DNA of 64,000 nt, from assembly GCA_003671025.1 (NCBI GenBank), contig QWPW01000010.1, positions 1 to 64,000 on the forward strand, in the 5' to 3' direction. Below, piece by piece: positions 18,620 through 28,124 of this stretch. A model generated the notes under the pieces. It was not told the DNA's origin. It searched no databases and was given only the letters and a program-made list of their open reading frames with translations. Each line of letters begins with the position of its first letter. Position 1 is the stretch's first letter. The translations under genes were made by a program, and so were the position numbers. The DNA comes from Planctomycetota bacterium. Its GTDB lineage: Bacteria > Planctomycetota > Phycisphaerae > Phycisphaerales > SM1A02.

Positions 18620-20019
18620 AGTGGATTCGCGTGTTCCTCGTCGCCGCCGTGGCGGTGAGTTTCGCGTTCGTCGCGCGCGCACTGCGCAGTGATGCGACGA
18701 GTACGACCCAAGTCATGCGACCACTGGTGGCCGCTGATGCCATCGATCCCGAGCGACTCGGTGAAGTGCTGCTCACGCGCGACGGCGTTCTTTATCGCTT
18801 CGTGCGCAAAGGCGATTCATGGTCGCAGACCGAGCCAGTCGTTCATCCTGTTGACGGTTGGAGCATGAAGCAACTCGCGTCGCGCGTGCTCAAGCTCGAA
18901 GTGGTGCGCATCGTTTCATCGGGCGCGACCAGTGACGCAACGGCGGCGCTGCATGATGCGGGACTCGCTCCACCACTGGGACGTCTTGAGTTGCGCGAAT
19001 TGGCGCAGAGCGATGGTTCGCGCCGCACGATTGTGATTGACCTCGGCCGACGCAGTCTTGCGGGACGCGCGTTTGCGCGCGTCGAATCAAGTGACGCCGC
19101 GTCGCGCAGCGCAAACGATTTCGCCGTGGTCAACGCAGGACTGCACGAGTTTGCCATTGATCGCGAAGTGCATGAGTTTCGCCGTCGCGAGTTGTTTGTC
19201 GATCTGGGCGAAGTCGATCGCGTCGAGTTTTCCAGCGGAGACAAACGCACCGAATTGGTGCGTAAGGGACGGACGTTTCGCGTCGAGTCTCCCGTGCAAG
19301 CGCGCGCCGATCGAGCGCAGGCCGAAGAGTTGGTCGATGCGTTGCGTCGCGCGCGTTCGTCGGGATTCGTCACCGATGCGCCCACGGATCTTGCGGTGTA
19401 TGGCTTGGCACCTCCGGCCGCGATGATCACCGTGTGGTCGGGCAACACGCAGACCAACGTGTTGATTGGCGATCCCGTTTCGATTGGCGCACAGGATCGA
19501 TTCGGTCTCGTCGAAGGGACGAGCACGGTGTTGCGATTGAGCGCAACCATATTGGCCACTGCCTTGCCGCGCGTCGAGCGCTTGGTCGATGCGATCGCCA
19601 GCGGTGTGCGCGCCGCTGATGTCGGCGCGTTGGAGATCGCGTTGACATCGGGCCAACGAATCACGCTGCGTCGCGAAGTGAACAAATGGACCGCGACCGT
19701 TTCCGAGCAAGGAGCAACCACCGAGCCGCGCGTGTTGGCGGTGGACTCAAACGCAGTCGAACGACTGCTCGCGGCGCTCACTCAAACTCGCGCGGCAAGC
19801 CTTGAAATCGCGGCATTTCCCGCACAAGACGCGGTGGGACTGGTGACGTTTTTCGGCTTCGGCAACGAGCCCATCGACACCGTGCGTGTTGCGCGCCGAC
19901 AAGAGCAGGGCGCAACCAAAACGATTCTCGAGAATGGCGACGGAGTCTTGCGCGTGCATGGCGCGATCGATCTCCCGTTGAGCGCGGATGAACTTGCGCT
20001 CGGCGTCACCCAGCCGTGA
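18616..20019 (+). CDS. DUF4340 domain protein, third gene of the Gld-like operon
   Basis: This 467-residue protein has one N-terminal signal or anchor helix (about 3-23), so the rest lies outside the cytoplasm. It is made of repeated alpha/beta modules typical of DUF4340: LVAADAIDPERLGEVLLTR, a central FVVNAGLHEFAIDREVHEFR-type block and YGLAPPAAMITVWSG. DUF4340 genes routinely follow gldG-like genes, which suggests a partner of the ABC complex. The ATG overlaps the upstream TGA by 4 bp. No catalytic signature is visible. A run of gcatc-type short repeats follows the stop. Confidence 0.85.
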   Translation: MKWIRVFLVAAVAVSFAFVARALRSDATSTTQVMRPLVAADAIDPERLGEVLLTRDGVLYRFVRKGDSWSQTEPVVHPVDGWSMKQLASRVLKLEVVRIVSSGATSDATAALHDAGLAPPLGRLELRELAQSDGSRRTIVIDLGRRSLAGRAFARVESSDAASRSANDFAVVNAGLHEFAIDREVHEFRRRELFVDLGEVDRVEFSSGDKRTELVRKGRTFRVESPVQARADRAQAEELVDALRRARSSGFVTDAPTDLAVYGLAPPAAMITVWSGNTQTNVLIGDPVSIGAQDRFGLVEGTSTVLRLSATILATALPRVERLVDAIASGVRAADVGALEIALTSGQRITLRREVNKWTATVSEQGATTEPRVLAVDSNAVERLLAALTQTRAASLEIAAFPAQDAVGLVTFFGFGNEPIDTVRVARRQEQGATKTILENGDGVLRVHGAIDLPLSADELALGVTQP

Positions 20020-20020
20020 G

Positions 20021-20055
20021 CGCATCGCATCGCGTCGCATCGCATGGCATCGCGT
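20021..20055. repeat. Simple repeat of gcatcgc-type words after the DUF4340 stop
   Basis: A 15-nt word, cgcatcgcatcgcgt, is followed by an expanded near-copy (cgcatcgcatggcatcgcgt). The tract fills the gap between two convergent genes, starting 2 nt after the TGA of the DUF4340 gene. Confidence 0.65.
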
Positions 20056-20078
20056 CGTTGAGAGGCGCCTCGATGGCG

Positions 20079-21212
20079 TCACTCTCGCAAGGCGTGATAC
20101 TCATCCTGTTGCCGCCAGCGATAGTGGAGCAACACATCGGCGCCGCGCATGCGCGCAGCGAGCGATCGTGCGCGGGGAATGTCGGCGAGAACTTGCGGAT
20201 TCAGTTTGCGCACGCCTCGCGCTGCGTCATCGTCGCCCACGAGAAACGGAGCGATGAACACAAACGCTTCGTCGAGCAAATCTTCACGCAGTAGTCGAGC
20301 GATCACGCCGCCGCCTGATTCCACCATCACGTTGGCGATGCCGGATGCGGCCAACGCGCGCATGCAATCGGTGAGCGTGTCCTGCGCGCCGAGTTCCATC
20401 GCGCGCACGCCCACGCGCGCGAGTGCCGCGACGCGTTCATCGAACTCTTGATCATGAGTTGCTTCGCGTCGCGCGCGAACCAATATCACAGTGGGCGCGC
20501 TGTTGTCGCAGAGGTGCGCCGTGAGCGGCAACTGGGCATCGGGATCAAACACAATGCGCCATGGTGTCCGCATCGCGCGCGCGTTGCGCACCGTGAGTCG
20601 CGGATTGTCTGCCAGAACAGTGCCGATTCCGGTGAGGATCGCGTCGACGCGCCCGCGTTCACGATGAACCATCGCGCGACTGCGTGCACCTGAAATCCAT
20701 TGGCTTTCCCCTGAAGCAAGCGCAATCGCGCCATCGATCGATTGCGCCCATTTCGCGGTGATCCACGGCAGTTTCGTGGCGACACGTTTGCGAAAGGGCA
20801 GCGTGAGCTCGCTCGCCAATGCGTGCGGAAAGTGGCGCACGATCATGCCTGCCGCGCGCAGCCGCGCGGCGCCGCCTTGAGCAATCGCGTTGGGATCCGC
20901 GACCGCGTAGATGAGTTGGGTGATGCCCGCCGCAAGCAGTGCGTCACAACACGGTCCAGTGCGACCACGATGCGCGCATGGTTCAAGCGTGACGATCGCG
21001 GTCGCTCCGCGTGCGCGGGTGCCCGCTGCGTTGAGCGCTTCAATCTCCGCGTGTGCTTCGCCGCAACGACGGTGATATCCCTGCGCGATTGTGTCGCCGC
21101 GCGCGCTCACGATCACGCATCCGACCATCGGATTTGGTTCGACGCCGCCGTGTCCGCGCGCGGCGAGACGCACGGCGCGATCAAGATGGGCGCGAATCGC
21201 GGCGTCGTTCAT
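20079..21212 (-). CDS. ribD: Riboflavin biosynthesis deaminase/reductase
   Basis: This 377-residue enzyme performs the deaminase and reductase steps that follow GTP cyclohydrolase II in riboflavin synthesis. The N-terminal cytidine-deaminase-like domain holds the zinc ligands HAE (54-56) and Cys79/Cys88 in LEPCAHRGRTGPC. The C-terminal reductase domain starts near 155 (KWAQSIDGAIAL) and contains VESGGGVIARLL. Its ATG overlaps the stop of the upstream SpoIIE-type phosphatase gene by 4 bp, so the two are translationally coupled. No other rib gene is in the window, and no FMN riboswitch was recognised. Confidence 0.95.
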   Translation of the reverse strand: MNDAAIRAHLDRAVRLAARGHGGVEPNPMVGCVIVSARGDTIAQGYHRRCGEAHAEIEALNAAGTRARGATAIVTLEPCAHRGRTGPCCDALLAAGITQLIYAVADPNAIAQGGAARLRAAGMIVRHFPHALASELTLPFRKRVATKLPWITAKWAQSIDGAIALASGESQWISGARSRAMVHRERGRVDAILTGIGTVLADNPRLTVRNARAMRTPWRIVFDPDAQLPLTAHLCDNSAPTVILVRARREATHDQEFDERVAALARVGVRAMELGAQDTLTDCMRALAASGIANVMVESGGGVIARLLREDLLDEAFVFIAPFLVGDDDAARGVRKLNPQVLADIPRARSLAARMRGADVLLHYRWRQQDEYHALRE

Positions 21213-23107
21213 AGCGCGCTCTGGGCGTAGATGAGCGAATTACTCGGCGGCGCATCACCGGTGATTCCCGAGAACACCGAGCGTCGCGAGAGAAACACGA
21301 TTTCCGCGATGAGCAAGTCGTCTTCGGTCATGCCCGCTTCAAACGTTTCGATGAGGCGCATGAGATAGGTCGGCCAACTGGTTGGGCCCGTCGGTCGACG
21401 CATCAGTTCACGCAATCGATCGAGTCCGAAGCGTTCGCCGCGAGGACTCTTCGCGTCATAGGCGCCGTCAGTGAGTAACACCATGGTGTCGCCCTCGTTG
21501 AGCAGGAGCGAAGCCTCTTCTTGTCCGAAGGTCTCGCTGTCGACGGCCCCGAGCAAGAATGTCGTCGACTCCAATTCACGCAATTTTCCGCGGGAACGCA
21601 GGAAAATCGGCGGATGTCCCGCACTGGCGTAGCGCAATTCGCCCGAGCGTGAATCAAGCGTGAGGATCAAGCCCGTGGCGTAGAGTTGATGGCGCGCAAG
21701 CAGTCGGTGGAAGTATCGATTGAGTCGCGCCAGCAATCGCGCGGGACCTTCCTCAGGATGCTCGTCACGCAGTCGTTCGATTTCGCCGTGGATACGCGCC
21801 ACCGTCATCGCGCTGGCGAGTCCATGTCCCGTGACATCGAGCAGCATGAGATGGAATCGCTCTTGATCATCCATCCACGCGTGAATGAAGTCGCCACCGA
21901 TGTCTGCAGCAGGGCGATAGCCGAAGTCAAAGCGCATCCAACCGGCATCGAGCGGTTTAGGAAAGAGCGACTCATGCACGGCGCGTGCTTGCATAAATTC
22001 GCGGCGCATCGCCAGAAAGCGTCGTCCCACGAAACCAGACTTGAATCGATTGCGATGCCAACGCAAGCGCGCGTAACAGAGAAACAGCGCGGGCGCGAAG
22101 AGAAATGGAACCGCGATCACCGTGAAGAGGAGCGAAATCCATTCGTGATTTGAGACGGCCAATCCCAATCGCAGCAACAACCAACAGGCCAACAATGGAA
22201 GGATTGGCTTGAGCGATTCGCGCCACGTCCACGGCAAGAACAACGAGGCCGTGAGATGCCAGAAGAAAATCGTGAGCAGCGGAGTCACGGCGGTGTCCGT
22301 GATCAAGAGCATCATCGTGGTCTCGAGCGCGAAGCTCACGAAGCCGATGAGCAAGATCATCCGCGTAGCGGCGCGGACGAATTCGCTGCGCGTGTACAGC
22401 CGCGCGCGCACATAGATTCCGAAGTACGCGACCACCGCGAAGAAGGGAAGCGACGCGAGTACCCAAATCCACCATGCGACGTACGTTGCGGTTTCGGCGA
22501 GTGTTTCGATGGATTGCAGCGGCGCGCGGCTGATTTCGCGAGTGAGTTGCGTGCCGATGTTGGGCGGTGTTTCGGCGCCCGACTCGTTGGTGTCCTGCGC
22601 GAGTTGCGTGTCGCCGCCATCAGTGACCGTGTCGCTGACCTCGGCGCGCGGTGCAGAAGTCTTTGGCTCAACGACTTTCTCCACCACGCGCTGCGCGATG
22701 GTTCCCAGCGCATCAAGCGTCGAGACGACGGGCTCGTCGCGGCTGTCGCGTGCGTCTCGTTGTGCTTGGCGTTGTTCGATTCTGTCTGCTGCTGCAATCG
22801 CCGCGGCATCACCTGGTCGAGGCGGAAGTCCCGCATCGGCGCGCTGCTCGGCGCGTTCAGCGCGCATCTCGATGGGCGTCGGTGGAGCGATCGAAATCGC
22901 GGATTCATTCGCAGAGGCGCTCCACACCGAACCGAGAATCAGCACCGTGGTGGAGACCACTTGAAACAGTGCGTAGGCGATGCACAGCATTCCGAGTCTG
23001 CGACGCAGCCACTGGCCGAGCTCGCGCTCATACTCGGCGCGAAACACACCTTGCTCGCCGGAAATCTCAACTGGTTCACCTGTCGGATCTGTCATGGGGT
23101 TGCCCAT
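21209..23107 (-). CDS. Membrane-bound SpoIIE/RsbU-type PP2C phosphatase
   Basis: This protein has a short cytosolic start, one helix (about 20-48), a Ala/Asp/Glu-rich extracytoplasmic stretch (about 50-195), a cluster of five or so helices (about 200-370), and a C-terminal SpoIIE phosphatase domain (about 400-615). Metal-binding motifs are visible: ADIGGDF, LLDVTGHGLAS, YASAGHPP and LLTDGAYDA. Proteins of this type dephosphorylate Ser/Thr on anti-sigma-factor antagonists in partner-switching stress pathways. No anti-sigma or STAS gene is nearby; the only partner in the transcription unit is ribD. ATG 23107 or 23095 is the likely start, since residues upstream lack family similarity. Confidence 0.88.
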   Translation of the reverse strand: MGNPMTDPTGEPVEISGEQGVFRAEYERELGQWLRRRLGMLCIAYALFQVVSTTVLILGSVWSASANESAISIAPPTPIEMRAERAEQRADAGLPPRPGDAAAIAAADRIEQRQAQRDARDSRDEPVVSTLDALGTIAQRVVEKVVEPKTSAPRAEVSDTVTDGGDTQLAQDTNESGAETPPNIGTQLTREISRAPLQSIETLAETATYVAWWIWVLASLPFFAVVAYFGIYVRARLYTRSEFVRAATRMILLIGFVSFALETTMMLLITDTAVTPLLTIFFWHLTASLFLPWTWRESLKPILPLLACWLLLRLGLAVSNHEWISLLFTVIAVPFLFAPALFLCYARLRWHRNRFKSGFVGRRFLAMRREFMQARAVHESLFPKPLDAGWMRFDFGYRPAADIGGDFIHAWMDDQERFHLMLLDVTGHGLASAMTVARIHGEIERLRDEHPEEGPARLLARLNRYFHRLLARHQLYATGLILTLDSRSGELRYASAGHPPIFLRSRGKLRELESTTFLLGAVDSETFGQEEASLLLNEGDTMVLLTDGAYDAKSPRGERFGLDRLRELMRRPTGPTSWPTYLMRLIETFEAGMTEDDLLIAEIVFLSRRSVFSGITGDAPPSNSLIYAQSAL

Positions 23108-23170
23108 CGTAGAAGCGGAAATCAAGAATGTCGCGCCGCTGCGTCGCGAGTTCATCAAAGTAGGAAAGCG

Positions 23171-23199
23171 CAACCGCCACCGAAAGTCGGTGGCGGTTG
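23171..23199 (-). terminator. Strong hairpin downstream of fusA
   Basis: A perfect 13-bp stem (caaccgccaccga / tcggtggcggttg) with a 3-nt loop lies 48 nt past the fusA stop. On the minus strand it is followed by gctttcctacttt, a T-rich but interrupted tail. It is positioned to separate fusA from the phosphatase gene. Confidence 0.6.
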
Positions 23200-23246
23200 C
23201 GGGGTTTGTTGGAGAGTCACCGCGCGTTGACGCGGTGAGTCGCGAC

Positions 23247-25364
23247 TCACTTGTTGCTTGCGAGCACGAGTTCCTTGAGCTTCTCAGGCATGATGCGGTA
23301 CATGCTTGGTTCCATCGAGCTGGTGGCGCGACCTTGGGTCATCGAGCGCAGCGTGGTGGTGTAACCAAAGAGCTCGCTCAGCGGAACTTCACAGGTCAGC
23401 AGACGCGCATTGCCGCGCATTTCGCTGTCGATGATGGAACCGCGTCGCGAGGCGATGTCGCCGGAAACGTTGCCGAAGAATTCATCAGGAGTGGTGACCA
23501 CGAGCTTCATGATGGGCTCGAGCAACGCAGGACGCGCCTTCATGACCGCTTCGCGCAGCGCCAACATGCCCGCTTGTTCGAAGGCGATCTGGCTCGAGTC
23601 AACATCGTGATACGAACCGAAGACCAACTGCACACGGACGTTGATCAGCGGGTAACCGCCGAGCACGCCCGAGGCCGCAGCTTGACGCACGCCGTATTCG
23701 ATCGACGGAATGAACTCGCGCGGAACCACGCCGCCCGCGATCTTGTCTTCGAACACGATGCCGTTCTTCATGGGCAACTTGAGCTCATCCGCCTCGGCCT
23801 GCGTGCAGGGGAGAACGGTGAGCACCGCGTCGCCGAACTGACCGCGTCCACCGGACTGCTTCTTGAACAGACCGCGAACGTCCTTGGCCACGGCAGTGAT
23901 GGTTTCGCGATAAGAAACGCGCGGCTTGCCCACGTTCACGCCGACCTTCATGTCGCGCACCAACTTGTTCTTGATGATCTCAAGGTGAAGTTCACCCATG
24001 CCCGCGATGATGGTCTCGCCGGTTTCATCGTTGTAGTTGGAGCGGAACGAAGGATCCTCACGACGGATGGTGGTGAGCGCGTCGCCGAGCTTCTTCTTGT
24101 CGTCCGAGGTGATCGGCTCGATCGACATCGAGATGACCGGTTCAGGGAAGGTCATGCGCTCAAGGATGATCGGATGATCAGGGTCGCAGATGGTGTCGCC
24201 GGTGTACGAACTCTTGAGTCCGATGACCGCGACGATGTTGCCCGAACGCACTTCGTCGAGAGCATTGCGATCGCGCGCATGCATCTCGAAGATGCGGCTG
24301 ACGTTTTCCTTCTTGCCGTTGCCAGGGTTGAGCACGCGGCTGCCCTTCTCGAGCGTGCCGGAATACACGCGGATGTAGGTGAGGTCGCCGTGCGTGTCCG
24401 AAACCACTTTGAACACGAGCGCGGAGAACGGCGCCGACGCATCATGGGGACGACTCAACTTCTGATTGATGTCGTCAGGGTTGACGCCCATGGTGTCGGG
24501 ACGCTCGGTTGGATTGGGGAGATAGTCGACTGCAGCGTCGAGCACCTTCTGCACGCCGGTGTTCTTGAGCGCGCTTCCGCAGAGAACTGGGAAACCCTTC
24601 TGCTCAATGCAACCCTTGCGGATCGCAGCCTTGATCTGCTCGTTGGTGATCTTGCTCGGATCGGTGATGAACACCTCGGCGAGCGTGTCATCCATTTCCG
24701 CGGCCTTCTCGATGAGTTCGCTGCGCCAGTACTCGGCGCTGTCGCGCAATTCCGCAGGAATCTCGGTCTCGGTGAAGGTCACGCCTTGATCTTCGGGCGA
24801 CCAGTAGGTGGCGGTCATGGTCACGAGATCGATGACGCCCTTGAAGGTCTCGCCCTTACCGATGGGGAGCTGAATCGCAATCGCGTTCGCGCCCAAGCGC
24901 GTCTTCATCGAGTTGAAGCTGAACTCCCAATCCGCGCCCATCTTGTCCATCTTGTTGATGAAGCAGCAACGTGGAACGCCGTAACGATCCGCTTGACGCC
25001 ACACGGTTTCCGACTGCGCTTCCACGCCTTCTTTGCCGTCGAACACTGCGATGGCGCCGTCGAGCACGCGCAGCGAACGCTCGACTTCAATGGTGAAGTC
25101 CACGTGGCCGGGGGTGTCGATGAGATTGACTTTGTATTCGATGCCGTCCTTGGTCCAAGGGCAGGTCGTCGCGGCCGACTGAATGGTGATGCCGCGCTCT
25201 TGCTCTTCCTGGAGGAAGTCCATGGTCGCCGTGCCTTGATGCACTTCACCGATCTTGTAGTTGCGACCGGTGTAATACAAAATGCGCTCGGTGACGGTGG
25301 TCTTGCCCGCGTCGATGTGAGCGCAGATGCCGATGTTGCGGACGTGCTGGAGTTCGTTAGCCAT
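23247..25364 (-). CDS. fusA: Translation elongation factor G
   Basis: This 705-residue GTPase catalyses ribosomal translocation. It has the full EF-G domain set: GTPase with AHIDAGKT (15-22), the switch region [19 protein letters not shown] and NKMDKMGAD, then EF-Tu-like domain II (about 310-400) and domains III-V to the C-terminus. The length is normal. It is not flanked by rpsL/rpsG or tuf as in the usual str operon. A 568-bp spacer lies upstream and a hairpin downstream, so it appears to be expressed from its own promoter. Translation starts at ATG 25364, preceded by gcaggatt, a weak Shine-Dalgarno-like stretch. Confidence 0.97.
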   Translation of the reverse strand: MANELQHVRNIGICAHIDAGKTTVTERILYYTGRNYKIGEVHQGTATMDFLQEEQERGITIQSAATTCPWTKDGIEYKVNLIDTPGHVDFTIEVERSLRVLDGAIAVFDGKEGVEAQSETVWRQADRYGVPRCCFINKMDKMGADWEFSFNSMKTRLGANAIAIQLPIGKGETFKGVIDLVTMTATYWSPEDQGVTFTETEIPAELRDSAEYWRSELIEKAAEMDDTLAEVFITDPSKITNEQIKAAIRKGCIEQKGFPVLCGSALKNTGVQKVLDAAVDYLPNPTERPDTMGVNPDDINQKLSRPHDASAPFSALVFKVVSDTHGDLTYIRVYSGTLEKGSRVLNPGNGKKENVSRIFEMHARDRNALDEVRSGNIVAVIGLKSSYTGDTICDPDHPIILERMTFPEPVISMSIEPITSDDKKKLGDALTTIRREDPSFRSNYNDETGETIIAGMGELHLEIIKNKLVRDMKVGVNVGKPRVSYRETITAVAKDVRGLFKKQSGGRGQFGDAVLTVLPCTQAEADELKLPMKNGIVFEDKIAGGVVPREFIPSIEYGVRQAAASGVLGGYPLINVRVQLVFGSYHDVDSSQIAFEQAGMLALREAVMKARPALLEPIMKLVVTTPDEFFGNVSGDIASRRGSIIDSEMRGNARLLTCEVPLSELFGYTTTLRSMTQGRATSSMEPSMYRIMPEKLKELVLASNK

Positions 25365-25932
25365 GGAAGTAATCCTGCGAAAGTGCTGCGCGTAACAGCG
25401 CGGCGTGGGGAGCGGTCAAGTCACCCAAGTAGAGCCAGAATGGCACCGAGTTTGGGCGGGTGAATGGACAAGTTTTCGTTTGTTTGCGCGGCGAGTGTCG
25501 CGCGTCTTAGCGAACGCGCGACGATGCGCTCCTCAACCAGTCGCGCGGGCGTGAACCCGTGCATGATCGCGTGCATGCTCGAGGGCATGCACAGTCGGTA
25601 GAGGTTGAGTCGTCAGCGTGAGTCAAGTAAGTTCTCGCGATCGCCGAATTTTCGGCGAGCCGCGCAGTCTAGAACTTCCCTCGAGTGAATGCAACAGCGT
25701 TGATCGTGAGAAGGATGGACTCGAGCACAGGGGTGTTGTCCTTGTATCGAGGCTCGCTCGCCCTATGCGTTCTTAGAGGCGGACTCATCGGGCGCAGTGG
25801 AGGGGGAATCGCTCAACACCGGCGGTTCACTGCGGTTCACTGCGGGAATCGCCATCAAACCGCGTCTCCCATAACAGGTGGCGATCCGTTGCCTAACTGC
25901 GGCAGCGCGGCGCCTAGAGCCAGAAATGCGCC
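25365..25932. other. Spacer upstream of fusA, regulatory region
   Basis: This 568-bp stretch has no convincing gene. It contains an 8-bp inverted repeat (gtcgcgcg / cgcgcgac, 25497-25522), a palindromic cgccgaattttcggcg element near 25643-25658, and a 10-nt tandem repeat at 25823. It should hold the fusA promoter and leader. Open frames inside it are short and lack domain similarity. Confidence 0.5.
25823..25845. repeat. 10-nt tandem repeat
   Basis: Two perfect copies of cggttcactg (25823-25832 and 25833-25842) are followed by cgg. The repeat lies in the spacer about 88 nt beyond the 3' end of the RNase HII-like gene. Confidence 0.75.
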
Positions 25933-26886
25933 TCAGACCGAACGCACAAAGTCGCGTTGCGGAATGTCGGTGGCCGCAAGAATGGTGGTGACTTCGGCGA
26001 GGAAGCGGCGGCCGTCTTCGACATAGCCCGCGGTCGGAGCGAGCGCGGGCATGTGTCCGATGAAGAACGCGTTGAGGCGACGCATGAAGAGTTCGCGCAC
26101 GTACTTCGCGCCCATCGACGCGAGTGCTACTGGAAGATGACGTTCTTCAGCACCGACCTCGAACGAGATGATGAGTCCTTCGCCGATCTCGTAGGTCGAT
26201 TGATCTTCACTCTCGCTGATGGTGCGCACCGGCGCGCCGCGCGCAATGTGCGTCTCGAGTTCTTCCGCGTATTGCGCGCGTCCACCTTGGCGATCGACGG
26301 CGATGAACGCGGGTTCGTCGCCGCGCAGCAAATCAACCGTGCGCACCGCGTCAAAGATGAGTGACATGTTCACCAGGGCTTTGTTGCGCAGCGTTGCGTA
26401 GAGCGCGTTGAATGCGGGAGCATCAAGCGCAGCAACACCAAGGTGCGCGAGCGAGGCACCGCTGTGCGCATAAGCGCGCGCGACCATGTTGCGCGCAATG
26501 GTGACATCGAATGGACTGAGTGAAACAGGGAGCGCAAGCGCAGTCGCGTGCCACGGAGTCGCGGCACTGATGCGCGTGTGCACGCCGAGTTCGTCGAACA
26601 ACGCGCGATCATCGGCGAGAGAATTTTCGCTGCAAAACGCGAGGACTCCGCGCTCGAGATGAATGAGCGGATCTTCTCCCGCGCGCTTGAGTTTCTTGCT
26701 GTCGCTGATAGGAATGCGTCGCCGCGAGTCTTTCACTTTGCGACACACCGCGCGATCAAAGAGCTTCCACAAGTCGGGCGGAGTTGCGATGTCGCGGTGA
26801 TCGTTCACGCGAAACGCGCTCGCGCCAATGCACAGCGGACCAAGAAGGGGGCCGTATCCAGCTTCGTCGACGCCTGCGTAAATCAC
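25933..26886 (-). CDS. RNase HII-like ribonuclease H superfamily protein
   Basis: Three blocks recall ribonuclease HII, which removes ribonucleotides from DNA. They are an N-terminal GVDEAGYGPLLGP (family GxDEAGRGPLAGP; catalytic Asp7/Glu8), ISDSKKL (about 60-66), and a C-terminal AKYVRELFMRRLNAF with a FIAVDRQGG Asp block before it. At 317 residues it is longer than bacterial RnhB (about 200), and the conserved Arg of DEAGRG is Tyr. It is therefore a divergent relative whose activity should not be assumed. GTG 26886 overlaps the mnmA stop as GTGA and places the catalytic motif at the very N-terminus, as in RnhB. ATG 26925 is the alternative. Confidence 0.75.
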   Translation of the reverse strand: MIYAGVDEAGYGPLLGPLCIGASAFRVNDHRDIATPPDLWKLFDRAVCRKVKDSRRRIPISDSKKLKRAGEDPLIHLERGVLAFCSENSLADDRALFDELGVHTRISAATPWHATALALPVSLSPFDVTIARNMVARAYAHSGASLAHLGVAALDAPAFNALYATLRNKALVNMSLIFDAVRTVDLLRGDEPAFIAVDRQGGRAQYAEELETHIARGAPVRTISESEDQSTYEIGEGLIISFEVGAEERHLPVALASMGAKYVRELFMRRLNAFFIGHMPALAPTAGYVEDGRRFLAEVTTILAATDIPQRDFVRSV

Positions 26887-28055
26887 GCGGGGATAGTAGT
26901 GGCTCCGCGCGTCTCGCTGATCCATCCGCCGCCGAGGATGCGCTCCTCTTGGTCGTAACAGACCACTGCTTGCCCAGGAGCAACGCCAGGCTCTGCGTTG
27001 TCAAACGCAACGGACAGGATGCGCACACCGTCGCGCGAGGTGATGGTCGCGCGTGCGGGGATGGCTCGTCCGTGCGAGCGCACTTGCGCGGTGCACACGA
27101 TCGTTGCGTCGCTGGTCGCGTCATTGGTGTCGTCGATGGCGCCATCAACCGCGCCATACCACACGACTTCTGCAGCCTCGACGCCGTGCACATCAAGCGA
27201 CTCACGCGGACCAACCACCACCGTGTTGCGCGCCGTGTCTTTACGAATCACGTAGAGCGGAATCGATGCCGAGACGCGAAGTCCCTTGCGTTGACCGACG
27301 GTGAAATGCTGATGTCCCTCGTGACGACCGAGCTCGTGCCCTGACTCGTCTTCAATCGCGCCCTCGCTGAATCGCGTGGGCGCGCGACGCTCGAGGAACG
27401 CGGCGTAGTCATCGGGAACGAAGCAAATCTCCTGCGAATCAGGCTTGTCGAACACAGGCAACCCGAGCTCGCGCGCGACTTCGCGCACCGCGGGTTTTTC
27501 CATCTCGCCAATGGGCAACATCATTTTGGAAAGCGCTTCGCGGCCGATTCCAAACAGAACATACGACTGATCTTTGGCAACATCGAGTCCGCGACGAATG
27601 CGCGCGCCGTACGCAGAATGCTCAACCCGCGCGTAGTGGCCGGTCGCGACGGCGGCGCAACCGAGTTGTTCGGCGTACTGGCGCAGCTTGCCAAACTTCA
27701 GCCAATCGTTGCAACGCACGCAGGGATTGGGCGTGCGGCCCGCGTGGTACTCCTCTTCGAAGTAGGAAATGATGCGACCGAAGTCGTTGCGAAAATTCAC
27801 GACGTAGAAGGGGACATCAAGTTTGGCCGCGACCAAGCGCGCGTCCGCGGCGTCGTTGATTGAGCAACAACCTTGATGGCCAATCTTGGCCGCGCTACCG
27901 AATCGGCACTGCGAACCTTCAATCGGCGTCTCGAGTTCTTCGCCCGGACTTCCCAGTCGCATGAAGCAACCGATGACCTCATGGCCATCGCGTTTGAGCA
28001 GCGCCGCCGCGACAGAACTGTCGACGCCGCCGGACATGGCCAAGAGGATCTTCAC
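26883..28055 (-). CDS. mnmA: tRNA-specific 2-thiouridylase
   Basis: This 390-residue enzyme inserts sulfur at U34 of tRNA Lys/Glu/Gln. It has the PP-loop SGGVDSS (8-14) for ATP, the catalytic cysteines Cys112 (NPCVRCN) and Cys211 (SQEICFVPDD), and the GHYARV tRNA-binding segment. The C-terminal barrel domain (about 255-385) contains HFTVGQRKGL. A Cys-rich insert (about 50-64, with CRFGS and GCCSIND) lengthens the N-terminal half. Translation starts at GTG 28055. The stop overlaps the start of the RNase HII-like gene, so the two are coupled. Confidence 0.95.
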   Translation of the reverse strand: MKILLAMSGGVDSSVAAALLKRDGHEVIGCFMRLGSPGEELETPIEGSQCRFGSAAKIGHQGCCSINDAADARLVAAKLDVPFYVVNFRNDFGRIISYFEEEYHAGRTPNPCVRCNDWLKFGKLRQYAEQLGCAAVATGHYARVEHSAYGARIRRGLDVAKDQSYVLFGIGREALSKMMLPIGEMEKPAVREVARELGLPVFDKPDSQEICFVPDDYAAFLERRAPTRFSEGAIEDESGHELGRHEGHQHFTVGQRKGLRVSASIPLYVIRKDTARNTVVVGPRESLDVHGVEAAEVVWYGAVDGAIDDTNDATSDATIVCTAQVRSHGRAIPARATITSRDGVRILSVAFDNAEPGVAPGQAVVCYDQEERILGGGWISETRGATTIPA

Positions 28056-28088
28056 GATGGCACTCTATCGCGCGCGTTCATGCGCGCA

Positions 28089-28124
28089 CCTTGCGCATCA
28101 CCTTGCGCATCACCTTGCGCATCA
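28089..28124. repeat. Three perfect 12-nt repeats carrying the aldolase stop codon
   Basis: On the minus strand the 12-nt unit tgatgcgcaagg occurs three times without a mismatch from 28124 down to 28089. The first TGA is the stop codon of the aldolase gene. Because the period is a multiple of three, TGA recurs in frame at 28112-28110 and 28100-28098. Confidence 0.95.
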
